A stretch of 64,000 nt of DNA, taken from the NCBI RefSeq assembly GCF_000004195.4, contig NC_030685.2:50337516-50401515 (forward strand), in the 5' to 3' direction. Below are positions 25,114 through 33,390 of the stretch, piece after piece (within the stretch, counting starts at the first letter, position 1; each line of letters starts with the position of its first letter). This DNA is from Xenopus tropicalis. Taxonomy: Eukaryota; Chordata; Amphibia; Anura; Pipidae. A program made the position numbers and the translations under genes. The notes beneath the pieces are model-generated. The model saw only the letters and a program-made list of their open reading frames with translations, was not told where the DNA came from and ran no database searches.

Positions 25114-26930
25114 ATGAAGATCAACTGCAGATTGTCTCATTGGCCATTTTTTGTCGATTGGCCTTTTCCACAGTCATTACAATGGCACAGCTGGGGATAA
25201 CATTTTTAACTTACATTATTAATTATATTGGCATCTCTAAGTAAATTTGCAGAGTATCCATCTTCTGTAGTAATTATTCTGGCACGTCTGGGTTTATGTT
25301 TTGGTGAAACGGGTGTGAGCAAAAAGTTTGTGTAGTTAAAAATAAAAATATTGCCATGCTGCATGCAGCAGAATAATAGGGTCCCACTCTTTGGATTTTG
25401 GCCCAGGGCCCACCAAGGCCTTAAAAAGGCCCTGCAGCTTGCTTTCATTGTGGGACTCTTTGTCCCTTAACCTGCCCAGGAGCCAGTGTACCATAATATG
25501 CAGCCAACCCCAGACTCTCATTCAATCTACTGCCTGGTTGCTAGGGTAAATAAGACCCTAGCAACTGGATTGCTGTTAAAAACCAAACTGTAGGAATGCA
25601 AAGCAGAAACCTAAATAAATAAAAAAATAAATGAAGACCAACTGCAGATTGTCTCATTGGCCATTTTTTGTTGATTGGCCATTTCCACAGTCATTACAAT
25701 GGCACAGCTGGGGATAACATTTTTAATTTACATTATTAATTATATTGGCATCTCTAAGCAAATTTGCAGAGTATCCATCTTCTGTAGTATTTATTCTGGC
25801 ACGTCTGGGTTTATGTTTTGGTGAAACGGGTGTGGGCAAAAAGTTGGTGTAGGTAAAAATAAAATATTGCCATGCTGCATGCAGCAGGATAATAGGGTCC
25901 CAATCTTTGGATTTTGGCCCAGGGCCCACCAAGGCCTTAAAAGGGCCCTGCAGCTTGCTTTCATTGTAGGACTCTTTGGCCCTTAACCTGCCCAGGAGCC
26001 AGTGTACCATAATATGCAGCCAACCCCAGACTCTCGTTCAATCCACTGCCTGGTTGCTAGGGTAAATAAGACCCTAGCAACTGGATTGCTGTTAAAAACC
26101 AAACTGTAGGAATGCAAAGCAGAAACCTAAATAAATGAAAAAATAAATGAAGACCAACTGCAGATTGTCTCAGATCAAGACCGATTGCAAGTATAGCCTG
26201 TACGATCTGCCAAACAGCTAAAGACAGTCTGTGCCAACAAAGCAATAAATGGAATAAAACCCCTGGTATTTAACACAAAGCAATAAAAAAGATGACAATT
26301 GGCTAAATGACAGGGACACTCAGTTGTGTGTGGCAAATATTTCCTCTGCAGTTGTGTAAGCTGCATTGAGGTTGTGTCATTAGGAGTCCCTGATGGTCAA
26401 AGATAGAGCAATGCACCTAAACTAGGCCTCATCAGCAGAATAGAATGTAAATGCTATGTAAAAATATCAATACAGTATAGTTAAACCTGCAGCCAGTAGT
26501 GATGCTGCCCCCCCCCCCCATTAAATAACAGTTCCCTCTCCCACAGCAGCAGTAGAGCTGTGTGCCCTACTGGCCAAGGCTATACCCAGCATCTGCAGCT
26601 CATTTGCATACCAGTTATGGTGGAAGAGTCTATTACGAAGAGGGAAATATGTTTGTTTCTGCTTTGATTAAGGAACCCGAGGAAGAGGCAGGGGTAATAT
26701 TGATGACACGCACTGTGCACTGATAATGGCAGTGTTTTGTTGATTCTCCCCAAGGCCTAAAGGGTGGGCAATTGAAGGTGTCTACATTCAGACATGCTAG
26801 CATAATGGCTGCCACTGGGCAGCCAAAGTGGTAGGGCCCTGTTCTGCTCTGCCCTGGGACTGTAGTGTCTGGCTGAGGATAGTGACTGCCATGGTTGCCC
26901 ATGTTACAGAGGTCAGTCTGGGTGTTTAAG
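25114..26930 (+). repeat. Monomer L14 (1817 bp)
   Basis: C12 at 26508-26519, plus one A missing near 25863 in subrepeat B (aaaaataaaat for aaaaataaaaat). The loss shifts and joins chance minus-strand frames. Confidence 0.95.
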
Positions 26931-27591
26931 ATGAAGATCAACTGCAGATTGTCTCATTGGCCATTTTTTGTCGATTGGCCTTTTCCACAGTCATTACAAT
27001 GGCACAGCTGGGGATAACATTTTTAACTTACATTATTAATTATATTGGCATCTCTAAGTAAATTTGCAGAGTATCCATCTTCTGTAGTAATTATTCTGGC
27101 ACGTCTGGGTTTATGTTTTGGTTGAAACGGGTGTGAGCAAAAGTTTGTGTAGTTAAAATAAAAATATTGCCATGCTGCAGCAGCAGAATAATAGGTCCCA
27201 CTCTTTGGATTTTGGCCCAGGGCCCACCAAGGCCTTAAAAGCCCTGCAGCTTGCTTTCATTGTGGGACTCTTTGTCCCTTAACCTGCCCAGGAGCCAGTG
27301 TACCATAATATGCAGCCAACCCCAGACTCTCATTCAATCTACTGCCTGGTTGCTAGGGTAAATAAGACCCTAGCAACTGGATTGCTGTTAAAAACCAAAC
27401 TGTAGGAATGCCAAAGCAGAAACCTAAATAAATAAAAAATAAATGAAGACCAACTGCAGATTGTCTCATTGGCCATTTTTTGTTGAATTGGCCATTTCCA
27501 CAGTCATTACAAGGCACTGGGATAACATTTTAATTTACATTATTAAATATATATTGGCATCTCTAAGAAATTTGCAGAGTATCCATTCTTC
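26931..27591 (+). repeat. Broken monomer L15 before the turning point
   Basis: Subrepeat A and the first part of subrepeat B only. Unlike the distal monomers it has about a dozen small indels. Examples are an extra T near 27122, losses near 27140, 27156, 27176, 27195 and 27240, an extra C near 27411, and several changes at 27485-27590. Confidence 0.93.
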
Positions 27592-27659
27592 GCACCAACT
27601 TTTTGCCCACACCCGTTTCACCAAAACATAAACCCAGACGTGCCAGAATAAATACTACA
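27592..27659. other. Turning point of the inverted array (68-bp spacer)
   Basis: Left-arm sequence of subrepeat B runs up to 27591 (ending in cttc after the gagtatccat block). The plus strand then continues with reverse-complemented subrepeat B starting at caccaact (27593). The mate of the last left-arm bases is gaag at 27660-27663, so the spacer is 27592-27659. Both sides are in subrepeat B and in the same register, as expected of a fold-back. The left flank carries many single-base indels, so the exact junction is uncertain by a few bases. Confidence 0.85.
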
Positions 27660-28327
27660 GAAGATGGATACTCTGCAAATTTGCTTAGAGATGCCAATAT
27701 AATTAATAATGTAAATTAAAAATGTTATCCCCAGCTGTGCCATTGTAATGACTGTGGAAATGGCCAATCAACAAAAAATGGCCAATGAGACAATCTGCAG
27801 TTGGTCTTCATTTTTTTTTTATTTATTTAGGTTTCTGCTTTGCATTCCTACAGTTTGGTTTTTAACAGCAATCCAGTTGCTAGGGTCTTATTTACCCTAG
27901 CAACCAGGCAGTAGATTGAATGAGAGTCTGGGGTTGGCTGCATATTATGGTACACTGGCTCCTGGGCAGGTTAAAGGACAAAGAGTCCCACAATGAAAGC
28001 AAGCTGCAGGGCCTTTTTAAGGCCTTGGTGGGCCCTGGGCCAAAATCCAAAGAGTGGGACCCTATTATTCTGCTGCATGCAGCATGGCAATATTTTATTT
28101 TTAACTACACAAAACTTTTTGCTCACACCCGTTTCACCAAAACATAAACCCAGACGTGCCAGAATAATTACTACAGAAGATGGATACTCTGCAAATTTAC
28201 TTAGAGATGCCAATATAATTAATAATGTAAGTTAAAAATGTTATCCCCAGCTGTGCCATTGTAATGACTGTGGAAAAGGCCAATCGACAAAAAATGGCCA
28301 ATGAGACAATCTGCAGTTGATCTTCAT
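27660..28327 (-). repeat. Partial monomer R0 after the turning point
   Basis: Reverse-complemented rest of subrepeat B followed by subrepeat A, ending at the cttcat boundary (28322-28327). It has fewer irregularities than L15: a long T run near 27811, ttaaaggac near 27972, one T lost near 28094 and an extra A near 28109. Confidence 0.93.
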
Positions 28328-28418
28328 CTTAAACACCCAGACTGACCTCTGTAACATGGGCAACCATGGCAGTCACTATCCTCAGCCAGACACTACAGTC
28401 CCAGGGCAGAGCAGAACA

Positions 28419-28530
28419 TTTTGAAAAACTTTATTAAGTTCAAAATTTCTCATACAGGAAAATCAGCATTAAGGGCTTCACAACATATTAATTACAATTC
28501 AAAGCATAATAATACATACAAATAACACAT
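28419..28530 (-). other. LINE 3' UTR (112 nt)
   Basis: Short AT-rich tail after the ORF2 stop. It ends in AATAAA followed by GTTTTTCAAAA at the satellite junction, with no poly-A run or simple-repeat tail of the kind seen in mammalian L1. This is where ORF2 would begin cDNA synthesis. Confidence 0.8.
28430..28435 (-). terminator. Candidate polyadenylation signal of the LINE
   Basis: AATAAA on the minus strand, with only 11 nt of element (28419-28429) beyond it. Cleavage normally occurs 10-30 nt downstream, so the transcript end would lie at or just past the junction with the satellite. Confidence 0.6.
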
Positions 28531-31500
28531 TTAACTTACCAGTTCCACCCACTTTTTAGTTTTCCATAGCCCTTCAGCATCAATTTCACCTTTTTTCCGT
28601 ACTTCCATCCAATAATATACATACAGTCTGCTCAAAACTAAATTCACAGCTTGCCTCACAGATAAGTCTTCTTTTTTAAAAACTAACAAATTTCTACTTT
28701 CCCATAATACTTGCTTAACACAAGACAAAATAATCCATAATAATTTACTTTGAACTTTCCCCAAACTAGTTAACCCAAAAGCTATTACCATGAATGATAA
28801 AGACTGCAAACCAGTAATTTCTTTTATTAACCTTCCACATTTTTTCCATGTTTCTCTTGCGAAATTACAGTTCCACAACACATGAGTTGTATCCTCCACC
28901 CCAGCACAACCCTCTCTCATACACTTATCAAACTGAATCAAATTTCTTTCCCTTAGAAACACCCTGGTTGGTAATGCATTATGTAACCCCATCCACACTA
29001 CATCTTTCTGTTTCCCTAACACAGTAACATGCTTAAGTTTACTCCACACTTCTTTTGTTTGCATATTATTAAGAAGACTAAGCTCGCACTGCTGATCCCT
29101 ATCTTTCAAAATTTGCATTATTTTTTTCTTCTTTTTCCACTCTCCTAATGGCACATCCTTTAAGGAAAACTTCTCAAGCTTGACCTGAATCACTAAATAA
29201 AATTGCGGAACACAAAAACAAAATGGCTTTTTATTATCCCATAACACCACCCCACACCTTTTAAACATATACCCCGCCAAAAAAGTCATCATGTTTGCAA
29301 CGAAGGTCTCTCTACTCAAAATCTTAATACACAGAGTAAAATAATGAATAAACACAAATTCTTCTATTCTTGGGAAGTCAAAACCCCCTTTTGCAACCTC
29401 CTTCTTTATAGTTTCTCTTTTCAGTCTTTCCATACTTGCATTCCAAAAAAACAAAAACAACAACCTTTCTATTTTGGTTATAATTCTGACTGATGGGGGG
29501 AACACATGACTAACATATAATATTAATGGCAAAATAACTGACTTAATAACTAACACCTTTCCACCCAAAGACAAGTCCCTGAGCCTCCAAAAATTTAGTT
29601 TCCTTACAATTCTCTTTCCTACCTCCTCCCAACATTCCTTACCTTTTAAGTCATCTGTAAAAAAAATTCCCAGAATTGTCATCCCCACTTTCTCCTCTTT
29701 TAGTTCTTTTTCTACTATACCTAGTTTTCTACCAAAATTCTTAAAGGTGCTCTTACTCCAATTCACCTTAAAAGCCGAAGCTAAACAAAACAACTTAATA
29801 TGCAACTTAGCTCTATTAAATGAACTCAAAGATGGACAAATAAGAACAATGTCGTCCATATAGCCCAGCACCTTTACATCCCTTCCCATGCCTCCTGGCA
29901 CCATGTACCCTTTAACCACCTTATCCTTCCTAATTGCCTGTATCAAGGGCTCTATGGCACAAATAAATGCAATGGGTGAGAGGGGGCACCCTTGCCGCAC
30001 TCCTGACTTCACTGCTATCTTTCCCCCAATAAAATTGTTTACACGGACCCTACTATAAATATCTCTGTACAATGCTTTAATCAGATCCAAAAGCTTCCCT
30101 GCAATGCCCATCTTTTCCAGAACCCTGAATAAAAAATCATGAGCTAGCCTGTCATAGGCTTTCTCAAAGTCAATATTGACTAATACTAATGGCACATTAC
30201 GCTCTTTACTGTCCCATATGATGTCTCTAATAAAAACAAGATTTTGATGAATCTGCCTTTCAGGCACACCACAGACCTGCTCTTCCCCAATGACCTTATC
30301 AATCAGACCCTTCAACCTATTTGCGACCATCTTTGCAATAATTTTGTAGTCACTGTTTAGTAACGTAATCGGACGCCAATTCCTGATATCTTTTTTTTCC
30401 CCTTTCTTAAACAATAAAACAATTAAACCCTCTTTCGTTGATTCCGCCACCACCCCAAACCTAAAAACAAAATTACAGAGCTCAAAAAAATCCTTTTTAA
30501 TCACATCCCACATTATTTTATAGAACTCATAAGGCAAACCATCCACCCCTGGTGATTTATTATTTTTCATACTCTGTAACACTATCTCGAGTTCCCCTTC
30601 TGAAATGTCTTTATTTAGTACCTCTCTGTCACATTCATCCAAACTATTATCCAACAGATCAATAATATCATTTTGTGCAGACTCTTCTCTTTCTTTCTCA
30701 GAGTACAAATTTGTATAAAAATCTTCAATTTCCCTCATTATACCTTCCTTATCTTTTATTTCCTGCCCATCTGGACCTAAAACAGCTGTAAAACATTCTC
30801 TCCCAGAAAACACTTTTTTGAAAAAAAACCTAGAGCATTTCTCTCCATTCTCTAAATGCTCAACTTTTGCCTGAAAAATTATTTTTTTACCTCTCTCAGC
30901 AATACACTTTTTAATATCCTGCTTAGTTTCTACTAACTCCTTAGTTACATCCATTCCTAAATTCCTCAACTTATACAAATACTGTAAACGAAAATTCAGA
31001 GACTCATATTTTTCTTTTTCCCTTTTTGCCCTCATTACACCTTTCCTTATGAAAAAAACCCTTATTTGATTTTTAACCCAATCCCACCACTTAAGAATAT
31101 CCACAAAATTTTCCTTTCTATTTTGCCACACGCTGTACATTTTTTTAAATTCCATTTTAATTTGCTCATCCCCTAACAGGCTAGTGTTTAGTTTCCAACA
31201 TCCCTTACCAAACACATGATTTTTCCCAAACAATAGCTCACACTGTAATAATCGGTGATCTGAAAAAATGTTATTAAAGGACACATACTTATTAACTTGT
31301 ATATCAGATGAAATTAAGAACATATCAATCCTAGACTTACTTACTCCTGCATCTGAGAACCAGGAAAACCTATCATTTACATCCCCACCACTAACAAATG
31401 CATCCTTCAAATGAAAATCTTGCATTATCCCGCTTAACATTTTACTTGAAACATCTAAAGAAAAATCTAAGTTCCCTTCTCTATCCTCTTTACTGAGGAC

Positions 31501-31923
31501 ACAATTAAAATCTCCCGCTATTACCACCGGACCCCTCCCAGGAAAATTAAACATCATTTTTTCAAACAACTCCACTCGGGCATTTTTGTCTACTGGTGCA
31601 TAAACGTTAAACAACCTAAAACTAATGTCAAAATATTTCAGATTAACTAAAAGCAGCCTACCTGGCTCTAAAACAGAATAACTAAGGACTTTGGTTTTAT
31701 TACCTTTCACTAATACACCAACACCCACATTCCTATTTTCTGCAGATGGTGACCAAATTGATTCCCCCTCCCCCCACTCACTTGCTAATGGGCTAAATTT
31801 TAACCCACACTCCTGCAAGCAAAAGATATCCCCCTTTTGTGATTTTAAATAATCTAGAACAGCAGCTCTTTTTGCTTTTGACCCAACACATCTCACATTA
31901 AGAGAGGATATAGTTACTGCCAT
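28531..31923 (-). CDS. LINE ORF2 protein: endonuclease and reverse transcriptase
   Basis: This 1130-residue polyprotein is predicted to nick target DNA and reverse-transcribe element RNA onto the free 3' end. The N-terminal AP-like endonuclease (about 1-230) has a full set of key residues: N9, E38 (LQE), Y108 (NVYAP), D138 and N140 (GDFN), D200 (SRID), D222 and H223 (SDH). Residues 343-370 match the upstream LINE motif (GEKCSRFFF). The reverse transcriptase (about 450-760) shows SPGVDG (457-462), NWRPITLL (515-522), D585 in NIDFEKAYD, GVRQGCPLSP (641-650), YMDD (688-691), NWSKS (721-725) and LGI (751-753). A C-terminal CX4CX7HX4C knuckle lies at C1001/C1006/H1014/C1019. No stop or frameshift interrupts it. 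The YMDD box is unusual, since many LINEs have an alanine in the second position. Start at ATG 31923; stop TAA at 28531-28533. Confidence 0.96.
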   Translation of the reverse strand: MAVTISSLNVRCVGSKAKRAAVLDYLKSQKGDIFCLQECGLKFSPLASEWGEGESIWSPSAENRNVGVGVLVKGNKTKVLSYSVLEPGRLLLVNLKYFDISFRLFNVYAPVDKNARVELFEKMMFNFPGRGPVVIAGDFNCVLSKEDREGNLDFSLDVSSKMLSGIMQDFHLKDAFVSGGDVNDRFSWFSDAGVSKSRIDMFLISSDIQVNKYVSFNNIFSDHRLLQCELLFGKNHVFGKGCWKLNTSLLGDEQIKMEFKKMYSVWQNRKENFVDILKWWDWVKNQIRVFFIRKGVMRAKREKEKYESLNFRLQYLYKLRNLGMDVTKELVETKQDIKKCIAERGKKIIFQAKVEHLENGEKCSRFFFKKVFSGRECFTAVLGPDGQEIKDKEGIMREIEDFYTNLYSEKEREESAQNDIIDLLDNSLDECDREVLNKDISEGELEIVLQSMKNNKSPGVDGLPYEFYKIMWDVIKKDFFELCNFVFRFGVVAESTKEGLIVLLFKKGEKKDIRNWRPITLLNSDYKIIAKMVANRLKGLIDKVIGEEQVCGVPERQIHQNLVFIRDIIWDSKERNVPLVLVNIDFEKAYDRLAHDFLFRVLEKMGIAGKLLDLIKALYRDIYSRVRVNNFIGGKIAVKSGVRQGCPLSPIAFICAIEPLIQAIRKDKVVKGYMVPGGMGRDVKVLGYMDDIVLICPSLSSFNRAKLHIKLFCLASAFKVNWSKSTFKNFGRKLGIVEKELKEEKVGMTILGIFFTDDLKGKECWEEVGKRIVRKLNFWRLRDLSLGGKVLVIKSVILPLILYVSHVFPPSVRIITKIERLLFLFFWNASMERLKRETIKKEVAKGGFDFPRIEEFVFIHYFTLCIKILSRETFVANMMTFLAGYMFKRCGVVLWDNKKPFCFCVPQFYLVIQVKLEKFSLKDVPLGEWKKKKKIMQILKDRDQQCELSLLNNMQTKEVWSKLKHVTVLGKQKDVVWMGLHNALPTRVFLRERNLIQFDKCMREGCAGVEDTTHVLWNCNFARETWKKCGRLIKEITGLQSLSFMVIAFGLTSLGKVQSKLLWIILSCVKQVLWESRNLLVFKKEDLSVRQAVNLVLSRLYVYYWMEVRKKGEIDAEGLWKTKKWVELVS

Positions 31924-31967
31924 TTAACATAAAACAATAACAGTTATGCAAAAAACATAAAATCACA
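31924..31967 (-). other. ORF1-ORF2 spacer (44 nt)
   Basis: AT-rich non-coding gap between the ORF1 TGA (31968-31970) and the ORF2 ATG (31921-31923). The ORFs are in different frames and do not overlap, so ORF2 is probably translated by termination-reinitiation or similar, as proposed for other LINEs with short gaps. No IRES-like feature can be recognised. Confidence 0.7.
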
Positions 31968-33317
31968 TCACTTCTCTTTTCCACTTTTTCCTTTCCCTTT
32001 GCCTTTACTTTTATCCGTAAACCCCACAGTTGTCACAAAATCTTTAACCACTTCATTGTCCAGAAAGCCACTTAACCGAACAGTACCTGGGATTAAAGAC
32101 ACATTCAATGACTCTGCAGTAGTAGGAAAGGACTGGATATCAGCTGAGGGATTAACATCTTCCTCACTGTCCTGCATAAGAACTCTAAACTGATTCTCAG
32201 AATGTTCAATTCCCTCAGTGAACTTTACTTTTTTGGAAGATGGGTAACCGTCTGCCTCCGCACTCAGCTTCGTTTTTGAAGACACTGTTTCCATGTCAGA
32301 CAGCTCAGAATCCGAACTCAAATCCCACCTCAAAGCAGGAGATTCCTCTGCCATAACTCCATCTCCACCAGATTCTCCTTCCATCACCACAGCATCAGGG
32401 GACAAAACAGGGGAAGATGGTTCCACACTTCCGATCGATTCTTCCACAACATCTGGTTCCACAACCACCAAAGGGACAGCAGCTGCATCAACAATGGCAG
32501 CAGGCTCCTGAGACACTGTAGGTTCAGGCACAACCTCCTTCACCACCGAAGCAGGAGGAGAACGGACATACGGTCTTTGGGCCACTACCTCACTAAAGTA
32601 GCGGCGGTTTTTCTGTGGGCAGTCCTTGCACAAATGGCCTTCCATTGCACAGATGTCACATTTCCTTGGCTTTGGACAGCGCCCCACCTCATGGCCCCCC
32701 TCGCCACAATTCCTGCAACGTGGGGCATTAGGACAGTCATCTTTAGTATGTCCAAATTGCAAACAGGATCTGCAATAAAACGGCTGCCCTGGATAAGACA
32801 AAAATCCTCTATTGCCTCCCAAAGAAAAGTTTGCAGGGGGATGTTTGACTCCACCAATTCCATCTGGGTCAGGTTGCAAACGGACCCAAAACTTCAACTT
32901 CCCGTTAAAGTAGTCAAACCGATTATATTGCTTAACTCCACCTCTCACAGACGAACAGTACCTCCTCAGGAAGGCTACAATCTCATCAACATCTGTGAAT
33001 GGATTAAAGAGATGAACAACCACCGGCCTTTCCTCCATCTGAAAACTTGGAACAATCAAGATGCCTTCCATCTCTGGAGCTGTCAACAGAGTTTTCCCTT
33101 TTTCAAAGAAATTAAGGCAATCCTGTTCATTTAAAAAGGTGATGTCATAAATACCTTGCCACTGAAAATCTTGTAGGCAATAGATCTGCATACGGTCCAC
33201 GCAAAACAGCTTGTGCAGTAAGGTCTCAACCACCAATTGCAAATTCACCCGTCTTCTCTGCGCTGGCTCTACCAGAAATCGAACAGTGTTCCGAAGACGT
33301 GTCTCAAACGCCGCCAT
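31968..33317 (-). CDS. LINE ORF1 protein, CCHC zinc-knuckle RNA-binding
   Basis: This 449-residue ORF is the predicted nucleic-acid-binding partner of ORF2, which in LINEs packages element RNA into ribonucleoprotein particles. An upstream GTG at 33368 also stays in frame but lies in satellite sequence. I chose the ATG at 33317, the first in the element, with G at +4 (gtgtgATGG). Residues 1-180 have no motif I can name. Three CX2CX4HX4C knuckles follow: C182/C185/H190/C195, C201/C204/H209/C214 and C220/C223/H228/C233. Residues 250-400 are low-complexity, rich in Pro, Val, Ser and acidic residues. The C terminus is a Lys/Gly-rich basic tail. Vertebrate ZCCHC3 has a similar three-knuckle layout, and automated pipelines may label such ORFs ZCCHC3-like, but the ORF2 downstream shows this is a retrotransposon gene. 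Confidence 0.9.
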   Translation of the reverse strand: MAAFETRLRNTVRFLVEPAQRRRVNLQLVVETLLHKLFCVDRMQIYCLQDFQWQGIYDITFLNEQDCLNFFEKGKTLLTAPEMEGILIVPSFQMEERPVVVHLFNPFTDVDEIVAFLRRYCSSVRGGVKQYNRFDYFNGKLKFWVRLQPDPDGIGGVKHPPANFSLGGNRGFLSYPGQPFYCRSCLQFGHTKDDCPNAPRCRNCGEGGHEVGRCPKPRKCDICAMEGHLCKDCPQKNRRYFSEVVAQRPYVRSPPASVVKEVVPEPTVSQEPAAIVDAAAVPLVVVEPDVVEESIGSVEPSSPVLSPDAVVMEGESGGDGVMAEESPALRWDLSSDSELSDMETVSSKTKLSAEADGYPSSKKVKFTEGIEHSENQFRVLMQDSEEDVNPSADIQSFPTTAESLNVSLIPGTVRLSGFLDNEVVKDFVTTVGFTDKSKGKGKGKSGKEK

Positions 33318-33360
33318 CACACAGCCTTGATCACAGCCAGAAAACTGAAAAGCAATCAAG
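33318..33360 (-). other. LINE 5' leader (43 nt)
   Basis: Reads cttgattgcttttcag... and ends directly before the ORF1 ATG. The outer cttgat and an inner atcaag could pair into a small hairpin. The leader is far shorter than the promoter-bearing 5' UTR of mammalian L1, so either the element is slightly 5'-truncated or it relies on outside transcription. Confidence 0.6.
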
Positions 33361-33370
33361 CCTACCACTT

Positions 33371-33390
33371 TGGCTGCCCAGTGGCAGCCA
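33371..33390. repeat. 8-bp-stem hairpin beside the occupied LINE site
   Basis: Perfect hairpin (stem TGGCTGCC, 4-nt loop) 10 bp from the 5' end of the LINE. It is the satellite hairpin present in every monomer, not part of the element. Confidence 0.8.

Larger units (their letters stand above)
1..27591 (+). repeat. Left arm of satellite array (orientation L)
   Basis: Head-to-tail array of a 1817-1820-bp monomer: 14 complete copies (starting at 1466 and running to 26930) flanked by a partial copy at 1-1465 and a broken copy at 26931-27591. Complete copies are nearly base-identical. The differences seen are poly-C tract length (12-14) and single-base losses near 7274, 23811 and 25863. Short ORFs of 60-104 codons recur in every copy, but they lie on both strands, overlap one another, mostly lack ATG starts and show no recognisable domain. 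I treat the array as non-coding satellite. I do not recognise the family by name. Confidence 0.97.
28419..33360 (-). mobile_element. L1-like (Tx1-type) non-LTR retrotransposon, apparently full-length
   Basis: This 4942-bp element lies on the minus strand: 43-nt 5' leader, ORF1 (449 codons), 44-nt spacer, ORF2 (1130 codons), 112-nt 3' UTR ending AATAAAGTTTTTCAAAA. The ends are set by comparison with uninterrupted monomers. Plus-strand satellite stops after gcagaaca (28418) and resumes at cctaccac (33361), with gggc of the target missing. There is no target-site duplication and no long poly-A tail. Both ORFs are open and all catalytic motifs checked are present, so the copy looks young and possibly competent. 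Assignment to the Tx1 group rests on the three CCHC knuckles of ORF1 and the L1-like ORF2. The family within that group is not identified. Confidence 0.93.

Noticed and set aside
28320..28418. Staf/ZNF143-like element actacagtcccag near the LINE junction, with the octamer, as an snRNA promoter
   Set aside because: Only a gapped partial match, and no snRNA (U1, U2, U4, U5, U6) or 5S-like sequence follows in either direction.
32577..33134. 185-codon plus-strand ORF and shorter neighbours at 31999-32511
   Set aside because: Antisense shadows of LINE ORF1, whose three zinc knuckles identify the true strand.
33318..33368. GTG-initiated extension of ORF1 by 17 codons into satellite
   Set aside because: The extension crosses the element boundary and uses a non-ATG start; the ATG at 33317 is the first within the element.
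28405..33375. Target-site duplication flanking the LINE
   Set aside because: Comparison with empty monomers shows no duplicated bases, only loss of gggc.
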